From: Neovahlkampfia damariscottae
Lineage: Eukaryota > Heterolobosea > Selenaionea > Neovahlkampfiida > Neovahlkampfiidae
Direction: 5' to 3'
NCBI GenBank assembly: GCA_016618085.1
Contig: JABLTG010000276.1
Span: 1 to 15,648 of the forward strand
DNA length: 15,648 bases
Shown here: in pieces, positions 7,726 to 15,086 of the stretch
Numbering within the stretch: position 1 is the stretch's first letter
Layout of the letters: each line of letters opens with the position of its first letter
The notes under the pieces: generated by a model
What the model saw: only the letters and a program-made list of their open reading frames with translations
Told to the model about the DNA's origin: nothing
Databases searched by the model: none
Translations under genes and position numbers: made by a program

Positions 7726-9723
7726 TTAAACGTTTTTAAATCTAACAGAAATAGCAAAATCAAGTGGATAAACTTTACATTTTTTATCTTTTTTGACACC
7801 TCCATCTAATTCTTCTCTATTTAAAACTAGATGATTTCCTTGATCAATCATATTGGTGTTGAACCAAAAATGAAATTTAACTTTCTTTTCTTTACCAAAG
7901 AAAAACCCAACTTTAATGTCACCTTTCACAATAACAGGACCACCTAATAAAAATACTATTGGACTTGAATAATCTTCAGGATCGAATTCTTTAAGCTCTC
8001 CAACAATTTTAGTCGAAAAATCATAAATTTCTTTTCCCAAGTAAAAAAGTTTGAAATTTGGAGCTTTGAAAAATTAGTTTAAAATAGTGTTTTTTTACCA
8101 CATGATTCTTCTATTGGACCTGACCATTTAATTTCATCAAGGATTAATTTTTTATCAATTTTTGGGAATCCATATTTTAAGCATTTGTCATAATAATGAA
8201 CATATCTTCTTTGACTTGGTATAGTAACTCCTTTACCATCTTTTGTTCTTTTTAAACCAAAAAATTCCATTGCTTCTTCTGCGTTATCACATAAACCACA
8301 ATCCATTAAATAAGCAGCTATAACTGTACCTGTACGACCTTTTCCTGCTTTACAATGAATAACTGCAACATTTCCATCGTGTTTAATCCATTCTCTAATA
8401 TTTTGCATGATTGGTTTCACTAAAAAAGAAAAAACTTAAATTTTTTATCAAAAAGTCTTACTGATAAAAAGTGGAGGTGGATTATGATCAGCAAAACCAA
8501 AATTTTCAACTCTTCCTTTGAAAAGTTCTGGATCATAATTTCTTTCTTCACAAAGATTGTAAAGTTTATATTTTCCAGGATGTCTGCTTTCAAAGAACTC
8601 TTGTACTTCAGTGACTGGGTTACGATAAGCACCTTCCAAGCCTGAAGAAGGATATCCCATAGCAATAAGTTGTGGAGTAATATCTTTTTAAAAAATTAAA
8701 AAATGAAAGATTTAACATACAAGAAAGATCTAAATCAAATCCACCTTCATTGAATCTTTTTTTGTTCAAACTAACAGCTGTTCTGATAAATCTTGTGACA
8801 CCTAACATACCACCTGATTCTTTTAGAGCACTTTCATTTGGAGGTGGAGGCGGGGTTTCAGCTTTCTTTTTTTTCTTGAATAAACTTCCAAATAAACCCC
8901 TTTTTTTTGGTTCAGGTTGTGTTGTAGGTTTAAATCCAGCTAATGAAGTAGCTCCTCCAAGTGTTTCTTCTTCATCTTTTGTTGAAGGATTTTTTCCAGG
9001 TTTCAATGCTTTGTTGAGGAAATTATTCAAAGAGGATTGTTTTCCAACTGGATTTGGTGCAGATAGATCATTTGATTTTGTTTTGACATGTTTTGATTGA
9101 GGTTTTAACTTTTTCTCTTGTTCTTTTTTAGTGTCAACTTTTGAATTTTGAGATTCAGATGTTTGTGAGGTTTGTGGGACTGAAATTGAAAGAGGTTGTG
9201 GAGTTTCTTCTTTTTTAACCTTTTTCATTCTTTTTCTAATGTTTTCAGGTTTTCTAATTTTTCTTGTTTCTTCTGCTAACTTGAGAGTACTTTTGAATGA
9301 TTCAAAAACAGTCAAAGCATCTTCAAGTTGTTTAGCTTGACTGACACTTCTAGTTCTTCTTGATTGAGTTATTCTTTTATTACGAGCACTAATATCTTTT
9401 TCTTCTGTTGGTTTTTTTTCAACTTCTTCTTCTTCTTCAATTTGTGGTAATTGTTGAACAAGTCTTGAGACTCTTCTTTTTGTTGGTTTTCTTTGATCAG
9501 TTTCATTTTCTTCTACTGTAATTGGAACTGAAAATGATGTTTCAACAGAGACTCTTGGTTTGGTTGTTGGTAGAAATGAACGTTTCCTTTGTTTTTTGGT
9601 TTCGTTTTTTTGTAATTGTGTGATTTGAACAGCAACCATAGGTGAATCAATTGAATTTGGGGTGCTATTACCAGATTCGTTTTGAAGTCTTGACTCTTCT
9701 TTTAATTTTCTCAAATTTTGCAT
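7726..9723 (-). CDS. PTEN: PTEN phosphatase with long basic N-terminal extension
   Basis: Four minus-strand exons: 9723..8721, 8683..8462, 8419..8099 and 8063..7726, giving 627 residues. Introns are 37 nt (8720..8684), 42 nt (8461..8420) and 35 nt (8098..8064). Residues 1-~315 are low-complexity, rich in Lys, Arg, Ser and Glu, with a polybasic KKKKK followed by PPPPP. Then comes the PIP2-binding-like [17 protein letters not shown], the WPD-loop equivalent FADHNPP, and the signature [10 protein letters not shown] with Cys431, identical to human PTEN. The C2 domain follows ([20 protein letters not shown]). PTEN dephosphorylates PI(3,4,5)P3 at the plasma membrane and opposes PI3K/Akt. The regulatory C-terminal tail is absent; the protein ends right after the C2 domain. 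ATG 9723 was chosen because a CCAATCA element precedes it; the frame runs further upstream only through non-ATG codons. Confidence 0.94.
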
Positions 9724-9753
9724 TTGTGTTGGAGAAAATAACGGGAATAAATG

Positions 9754-9758
9754 ATTGG
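9754..9758 (-). promoter_or_regulatory. CCAAT element of PTEN
   Basis: ACCAATCATTT on the minus strand, about 30 nt before the ATG at 9723. It supports that ATG over a longer N-terminus. Confidence 0.5.
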
Positions 9759-9907
9759 TGGAACAATTCCTAAGAAATAAAAAACACACACTAAAATCAT
9801 CTAAAAATTGGATTTTTGAGATCAAAACATTCCTCACAGTTTTGGAAGTTCGAATATCCAAAATTGAATATTAGAGAGTTCAATTCTGAGATGCAAATTT
9901 TACTTTG

Positions 9908-9912
9908 ATTGG
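9908..9912 (+). promoter_or_regulatory. Inverted CCAAT element of the putative transcription factor gene
   Basis: TTGATTGGTTG ends 66 nt before the ATG at 9979, within the 255-bp divergent promoter region shared with PTEN. If transcription starts shortly after it, the mRNA would include the overlapping upstream ORF at 9960. Confidence 0.4.
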
Positions 9913-9959
9913 TTGTTTTTTTCGTTAAATTCCCGTTCAACGAATCAAATCGTACACTC

Positions 9960-10025
9960 ATGAAAATTAGTAAAAAAAATGAAAGAACAAACACAATCAA
10001 TCCTTTCTCCAGTTTCAAAACATAG
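9960..10025 (+). other. Upstream ORF overlapping the start of the next gene
   Basis: ATG at 9960 opens a 21-codon reading frame ending at TAG 10023..10025, overlapping the main ATG at 9979 in a different frame. It is a candidate translational brake if it lies in the 5' leader; it may equally be chance. Confidence 0.3.
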
Positions 10026-11145
10026 TATATTTGACGACCTTTTCGGCTCATGCACACCACTCTCAGGTTTAGGTGATTACATTGCTACTCCAACTGAGCT
10101 CGAAAAGGTCTTTGCAAAAGAAGAACCAAAATTCAAACCAAACCTCACAAAATTACAAGTACCAAACATCCAAGGTGTTAAAGCTCAACGTATCTACTCA
10201 GAAGAATATGATCAAGCTGAAGTTGATTTCAACACATTACTCGGTCCTGTTTCACTTCCAAGCTCTTTTGAATTTCAAGATATTCTCTCAGCTCAAAGCA
10301 CTTTCAAATTAGGTTCAGTTCCAACTCAAAAATTAAAAAAACAAAAACAAAAAACAAAAGTTGAAACTGCTCCAAAAATTCAAGTTTCAAAAGAAACTCA
10401 AGTTGTTGAAGATCCAACACGTTACTTTCAAAAGGTCACATCTGATAAAAAATCTGATATTCAAATTAAAATGAAAACAAGAAATGAACCTTTTAAAAGT
10501 TCAATTGATGAAAGATTATATTCTTCAATGAAGTATGAAATTAAAATCAAAACAGATGCTGGTGGATCAAAATATCCTTGTTTACTTGCAAGAGCTTATT
10601 TAGTAGATTTTGTAGATTCACAAACAATTCCAAATGCTCTTGATGGTGTTACTGAATGCGCTATGAGTGAAGTTTCAGATGTTTATGAAGGATCTCTTAG
10701 AATTCAAATCTCACACTTATATTCATATCATCACACAAAAACTCAATATGCTTTACTCATCAAATTTTTTAACCCAAAAGAAGTTTCTGAAGAAATTTCA
10801 TTTGCAAGTTTACTTTCACCACCATTTAAGATCTTCGCTCGTAAACCAAATTCAAAGATTGATGATAAGAAAGAAAAAAAAAGAAAAGTTAGAGAGGAAC
10901 AAATTTCACAATCTCAAAAAAAAACAAAAGTTGATGATGAATCCATGATTTCATTCGCTTTAAAACCACAATCAGAGAAGTTGTCTGATCAACAAACTTC
11001 CTCGGAATTCGATGAATTTCAAACATGTCTTGAAAAACTTTTAGCAGTTAAAAACAAGTTAAGCTCACAAGATCAAATTATTGCTCTTAATTTAGTTAAA
11101 ATCAAATTAGATGAACTTGCTTACTCTGAAGAATTTCAAAACTGA
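9979..11145 (+). CDS. Putative nuclear transcription factor (Ig-like fold suspected)
   Basis: A 388-residue single-exon protein ending in TGA. The N-terminal 180 residues are low-complexity (Gln, Lys, Ser). Residues about 180-290 look like a folded beta domain: KYEIKIKTD, CLLARAYLVDF, YEGSLRIQISHLYS, QYALLIKFFNP, then SPPFKIFARKPN. The order of strands and the closing SPPF-basic segment recall immunoglobulin-like DNA-binding domains (Rel, p53, Runt, CSL), but no family-defining motif was found. A strong bipartite nuclear signal follows at about 297-317 (KKEKKRKV ... KKTKV). The C-terminal 40 residues are predicted helical (FQTCLEKLLAVKNKL). It is divergent from PTEN, with 255 bp between. The coding gene is secure; the transcription-factor role is inference, and another nuclear beta-domain protein is possible. 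Confidence 0.6.
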   Translation: MKEQTQSILSPVSKHSIFDDLFGSCTPLSGLGDYIATPTELEKVFAKEEPKFKPNLTKLQVPNIQGVKAQRIYSEEYDQAEVDFNTLLGPVSLPSSFEFQDILSAQSTFKLGSVPTQKLKKQKQKTKVETAPKIQVSKETQVVEDPTRYFQKVTSDKKSDIQIKMKTRNEPFKSSIDERLYSSMKYEIKIKTDAGGSKYPCLLARAYLVDFVDSQTIPNALDGVTECAMSEVSDVYEGSLRIQISHLYSYHHTKTQYALLIKFFNPKEVSEEISFASLLSPPFKIFARKPNSKIDDKKEKKRKVREEQISQSQKKTKVDDESMISFALKPQSEKLSDQQTSSEFDEFQTCLEKLLAVKNKLSSQDQIIALNLVKIKLDELAYSEEFQN

Positions 11146-11191
11146 TCAAAACCCTTACAATCTTGTTTATAGATTAGTGTTCCTTTAATAC

Positions 11192-11258
11192 AAAAGAAAG
11201 GAAGTCCTCAGCACTTCTGATAATTTAATAATTATTCAGATTTTTTGAGGTTTTCTTT
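11192..11258 (+). ncRNA. Foldable hairpin downstream of the putative transcription factor gene
   Basis: Three nested complementary segments: AAAAGAAA (11192..11199) with TTTTCTTT (11251..11258); CCTCA (11206..11210) with TGAGG (11246..11250); and CTGATAATT (11217..11225) with AATTATTCAG (11230..11239, one bulged base). It starts 47 nt after the stop codon. It could be a 3'-UTR element, a 3'-processing hairpin or a small RNA. No known RNA family was recognised; AT-rich DNA folds easily by chance. Confidence 0.25.
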
Positions 11259-11318
11259 TTATGGTTGATCATAATCTCATCAACTATAAAATCAATTAAA
11301 TTTTTTGTTTTTTTTCAT

Positions 11319-11323
11319 CCAAT
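11319..11323 (+). promoter_or_regulatory. CCAAT element of the DEP-G-alpha gene
   Basis: TCCAATAAGAAGTTTTT lies 15 nt before the ATG at 11339. It shares an extended form with the two orphan copies at 898 and 947. Confidence 0.5.
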
Positions 11324-11338
11324 AAGAAGTTTTTAGAA

Positions 11339-12901
11339 ATGTCCAGCTCAACTGATTTGTTAGTTTATACAGATCATGATTTACAATTGTTTCCATATAA
11401 TTTAACACCACAGTCTGTATTTGTTTTCTTTTGCATTTATTCTTTAGATTTATAATTTGATAAATCAATTTGTGAAAGGAATTGAACTAAAAGATAGAAC
11501 GTTCCTTTTATCACAATACAAATCATGCTTTATTGGAAAAGAAGCTGTAGATTGGTTAAGACAACAAAATCCTTCTCTTGTCATTACAAGAAGTCAACTT
11601 TCTGTGCTTTTTGAAATGTTGCGTAAATGTGGTATTCCAAAAAAATACTGAACAAAATATAGGATTATTTTCACATGTAGTTTCAGATTCAAAGAAATTT
11701 TCAGATTCTTATTCTTTTTACCGTTTCAGAGGAACAGACAAAGAATTTTTCAAACTTGTAGTTTCCGAATACGTGGATTCCCAAGCAGAAAAAGTAAACT
11801 AACAAAAATACAAAAATAACGATTTATAAAAGGAATTAGAAGCTATTGAAGGTGATATTTATTCAAAAATGAAAGAAATCAAAATACAACCAAGAACTGA
11901 ATCATCCAGTGAAATGTCCGGAATGACTGTGCTATTTCTCGGAAGTTCAAGCACTGGAAAAACAACTCTTTATAGAAATATCAAACATTCAATGGCAGGA
12001 AATCAAACTATTCCAGAAGAAGAAACAGTTTCAATTTACAACACAATGATCCAGAGTTTAAATGAGTTAATGAGTGATGTTGATTTCAAAAATGAAAAAG
12101 ATTTTGATATGAAGTACAAGGTGAATATTTGGGTTATTTAACATTCAATAGAGTGCTTTTGATGATTTCTATAATAATGCCTATCCAATAACTGATGAAC
12201 AATTCTCAGAAGCAGTTCCAATTATGAAAAAAATTTGGGCAACTGAGGGGATGAAAATAGCATTTAAATCTCGTTTAAAAAAAAATCTTCAATCGAATGA
12301 CAATTTTGACAAGTAATTCCAGTTGCTTTTATTTTTTATTTTTTTCACATAAGACTCATGAATGAAATCGATAAGTTAGCAAAAGAAAAAGCCTCATTTA
12401 GGGATTATATTTTCAACTACCGAAGATCTACTGGTGTTTCTGTAGCAAAATTTAAATACTTCAACATTATGGATGTTGGAGGTCAAAAAAGTGAAAGAAA
12501 AAAATGGAGAAGAGTTTATGGAGAAACTAAATCAGTTTACTTTTTTGTATCATTGTCAAGTTTTAATGAATTGAATCTTGATGATGAAACAAACAAAATG
12601 CAAGATTCAATTGAATTATTTCAAAATTGTATCAAAGAACTTGATTCGATACCATTTTGGATTATTTTCACAAAAAAAGATATTTTAGAGGATATTTATG
12701 ATACAAATGACATCAAATCTGTTTTTCCTGAATTTGTAAGCACAATTTTTATCTAACCAAAAGTCGGGTGAAAATGTGCAAAATGCAATTGAATTTCTTC
12801 AATCAATATTCAAAAACGAAAAAATAAGAGGATATAAAATCATCAACTGTTTAGATTCAGTTGATTCCATTATCAAAGAATTGGAAGAATTAGATGAATA
12901 A
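11339..12901 (+). CDS. DEP domain - heterotrimeric G-alpha fusion protein
   Basis: Seven exons: 11339..11416, 11448..11631, 11663..11793, 11833..12120, 12152..12312, 12354..12735 and 12764..12901. The six introns are 31, 31, 39, 31, 41 and 28 nt, and all phases join to 453 residues. Residues about 27-110 form a DEP domain (KDRTFLLSQYKSCFIGKEAVDWL; spliced KCGLFSHVVSDSKKFSDSYSFYRF). A G-alpha module follows: P-loop GSSSTGKTT (168-176), KIWATEG in the helical domain, switch II DVGGQKSERKKW with Gln325, TKKD (387-390) in place of NKKD, and NCLDSVDS near the end for the TCA(T)DT loop. DEP domains bind membranes or receptors and are usual in RGS proteins and Dishevelled, not in G-alpha. There is no N-terminal myristoylation glycine, so DEP may supply membrane targeting. 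Switch I reads NYRRSTGV, so the catalytic Arg is shifted or replaced. Confidence 0.85.
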
Positions 12902-12902
12902 A
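12897..12902 (+). terminator. Poly(A) hexamer overlapping the DEP-G-alpha stop
   Basis: AATAAA contains the TAA stop (12899..12901). Confidence 0.45.
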
Positions 12903-12930
12903 AATTGCCCAATTTTGGAAATATTTTCAT

Positions 12931-12935
12931 CCAAT
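12931..12935 (+). promoter_or_regulatory. CCAAT element of the membrane protein gene
   Basis: TCATCCAATCC lies 25 nt before the ATG at 12961, in a 59-bp gap after the DEP-G-alpha stop. Confidence 0.5.
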
Positions 12936-12960
12936 CCTATTCCTGTTCAAATCATTGAAG

Positions 12961-13520
12961 ATGAAAAATTACCACAAACCATCAAGAACCAACTATACAT
13001 TTTTTGTATTAGTATTACTGTTCAATATTGGAATGTTCCTATTCACAAAACAAACAAATTTTCTTTTTGATTTTGAAGAAAAAACAATCAAATTACTTGT
13101 CATTATTTTCACTTTACTATGGGCAGGTTTTGTCTTAGGAATTTGTAAGAAAAAGAAAATATTTAAATTAAAGCTCTTCATGATGCACCATTAAAATTTA
13201 AAGCACCTTCATTGACTAAACAAGTGGCAGTTGATGTTGGAACTTTATTATTTTCATCATTAAACCGATTTGAATTACTCTTCACTATATTAATTAACAC
13301 ATTAATTTGTTGCTCAAAAATTCAATACCATTTCATAATGTTTGGATGTTTTTTAATTTTATCAATTGAATGTCTCTGGCTGCAACCATTTTTAGATGAT
13401 AGAGCAACAAAAATAATTGATGATAAACCTGTAGAGAAATCAATGATCCATGTTTTTTATGTCATTTGTGAACTTTTAAAATTTGGATTTTTGATTGGAT
13501 TTGTTGTTTCAATTTTTTGA
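12961..13520 (+). CDS. Unknown multi-pass membrane protein
   Basis: Exons 12961..13144 and 13174..13520 are joined across a 29-nt GT-AG intron, giving 176 residues and ending in TGA. Splicing merges two ORFs in different frames (LGI then SLHDAPLKFKAPS). Five hydrophobic segments are visible at about residues 13-29, 43-61, 92-108, 115-133 and 155-175. The loop after segment 2 carries HDAPLKFKAPSLTKQ and DVGTLLFSSLNRFE, and that between 4 and 5 carries DDRATKIIDDKP. No signal peptide beyond the first helix, no known transporter motif, and no family recognised. AATAAA lies 32 nt after the stop (13552..13557). The gene model is well supported by the frame-restoring splice, the promoter motif and the consistent hydrophobic pattern; the function is unknown. 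Confidence 0.75.
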
Positions 13521-13551
13521 ATTTGAAAATAACTTTCAATTCAAGAATATG

Positions 13552-13557
13552 AATAAA
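13552..13557 (+). terminator. Poly(A) hexamer of the membrane protein gene
   Basis: AATAAA starts 32 nt after the TGA stop. This is the longest stop-to-hexamer distance among the genes that have one. Confidence 0.35.
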
Positions 13558-13607
13558 AACTGAATTCACCAAAATTAGTTATTGATTTCTCCAAATTGTG
13601 ACAATAA

Positions 13608-13612
13608 CCAAT
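13608..13612 (+). promoter_or_regulatory. CCAAT element of the DUF4116-like gene
   Basis: AACCAATCATTTCAC, 59 nt before the chosen ATG at 13672. The in-frame ORF upstream of that ATG (from 13582) overlaps this element, which argues against a longer N-terminus. Confidence 0.45.
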
Positions 13613-13671
13613 CATTTCACACCTTGACCACAGACAACACCTCAACGAAAACAACTGATCTGAGAAGGAAT

Positions 13672-14441
13672 ATGGGTAGTTGTGTAAGTGTGATAGATGA
13701 TTCAGCTGAAAGAGAACACTTAATACATTGTATAAAATTACAAGAAATCCACTACAAAGATCTGTAAACAGAAAAAAAAAAATTAAAAAAAAAAATAGTC
13801 AAGAAAAATGGAAAAACGATTGCGATATAACAATAGAAGCTGTAAAATTAGACCCTGATTCTTTACAATTTTCTTCTTCTTTTGTCAGATCCAATGAAAA
13901 AGTTTTGACTGTAGCTGTGAGCCTAGATGGAAATAGTTTGACCTATGCTTCAGATCAATTGAAAAATAACAAAAAAATAGTTCTGCTTGCTGTTAAAAAC
14001 AATCCTTATTCATTATCTCATGCATCTGAAGAATTGAAAAATGAAGAAGAGGTTGTACTTGAAGCTGTCAAAAAAAATGGATTGGTTGTTCAATATGCTT
14101 CAAAGAAAATAAAAAATAATTATAATATTGCTTTGGCTGTGGTCCAACAAAATGGTAGAGCTTTGCCTGAAATTCACAATGATTTACAATGCAATTTAGA
14201 GTTAATTATTGAAGCTGTTTTACAAAATGGTAAATCTTTAGAAGTAGTTTCAGATAAAGCAAAGAATATTTTTTTAATTTTGTCTTTGGCTGTAAATCAG
14301 AATAAAGGAGCACTTAGATATGTTCCGAAAAAATTACAAAAAGAAGTATTGGAGTATTTGGATTTGAAAATGTATATTCGATTAAATTGTTATTCAAGAG
14401 ATATGAAAAAATGTAGTAACCTTCATTTCAATTTTAAATAA
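13672..14441 (+). CDS. DUF4116-like repeat protein with N-myristoylation motif
   Basis: Exons 13672..13763 and 13799..14441 are joined across a 35-nt intron made almost wholly of A (GTAAACAG ... AAATAG), giving 244 residues. From about residue 38 there are about seven repeats of ~25 residues with the pattern hydrophobic-x-x-AV-x-x-(N/D)-(G/P)-x-(S/A)-L-x-x-(A/V)-S-x-x-(L/I)-K-N, for example LLAVKNNPYSLSHASEELKN. This matches DUF4116, a helical repeat of unknown function expanded in some protists. The N-terminus MGSCVS has Gly2, Cys4 and Ser6, the classical pattern for myristoylation plus palmitoylation, so the protein is probably anchored on a membrane face. The last ~30 residues (YIRLNCYSRDMKKCSN) are not repeats. 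AATAAA overlaps the stop. Confidence 0.82.
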
Positions 14442-14442
14442 A
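14437..14442 (+). terminator. Poly(A) hexamer overlapping the DUF4116-like stop
   Basis: AATAAA contains the TAA stop (14439..14441). Confidence 0.45.
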
Positions 14443-15086
14443 GTTTTCCTTGTGTGAAAAATTTCAACAAAGAAAAACTCTCAGAAATATCCAGAAAAAA
14501 TGACCATCAAGATTACTGAAGAAAATTCATGGAATTAGCCCTGCATGAGAATTTTTCTGCAATTAAGTTCATTCAATGTATTGTAAGCCAGTCAAAAAAC
14601 AATAAAATTCTTTTTCTAGCCCCATGAGAAAGAAGAAGAAAAAATAAAAAAATCCTCCACCAAAAGTGATGTTTCAAACTCGTGACACGATTTTCTCAAA
14701 GATGAGAATTTTAAAATAAGATTTTTTTATCCAATAATATTACTCTTTATTTATCGTCTTCTAAGAACTAGAAATAAACAGATTCTGAATTTCCGGTCCA
14801 ACCACGATATGGGAATATTCAAATTTCCATTTGACAATCAAATTGATGATTTTTAGAATTCCGATTGGTCAATTCTATTTTTGGAAAATCCTCAACTTAC
14901 TTTCCTCTTCTTCGTATCAATATCAAGAGGAATGTTCCATCTCTTGAATATTTCATTCACTGAGAAATCGGAAACTTGTGGTTTTGAATAAAATCACTTT
15001 GTGATTTTATTGGACGATTTTTACCTTCAAAGAAAACTGAAGGTGACCACAGAGAAACTCTAAGATTTGTAACAGACTCGTAGGAG
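14442..15086. other. Gene-free stretch before the right repeat arm
   Basis: No coding region was recognised on either strand; the longest frames are a few dozen codons without family features. It holds an orphan ATCCAATAATATT element (CCAAT at 14731..14735), an inverted CCAAT at about 14864, small 6-bp inverted repeats at 14904..14930 and 14924..14946, and a compact multi-stem structure at 14977..15051. Its base composition is less A/T-monotonous than the other spacers, so a non-coding transcript is possible. Confidence 0.5.
14977..15051. ncRNA. Three-way-junction structure (two hairpins inside a closing stem)
   Basis: The closing stem TGTGGT (14977..14982) pairs with ACCACA (15046..15051). 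Inside are a perfect 11-bp hairpin AATAAAATCAC (14987..14997) / GTGATTTTATT (15001..15011) with a 3-nt loop, and a 7-bp hairpin ACCTTCA (15023..15029) / TGAAGGT (15038..15044). It lies 35 bp from the right repeat arm. It may be a structured RNA, a cruciform-prone site or a 3'-processing element. No known RNA family was recognised. Confidence 0.35.

Noticed and set aside
6206-8063. Frameshifted or degraded folliculin and PTEN genes
   Set aside because: All apparent frame changes coincide with GT...AG segments of 28-42 nt in consistent phase; after removal both proteins align to their families without gaps at the joins.
8750-9100. 116-codon plus-strand ORF with poly-Gly and Phe
   Set aside because: Antisense shadow of the PTEN N-terminal extension; its glycine run is the complement of the PTEN proline run.
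9797-10060. 87-codon minus-strand ORF over the PTEN/transcription factor gap
   Set aside because: Overlaps two CCAAT promoters and the next gene's start; no conserved features.
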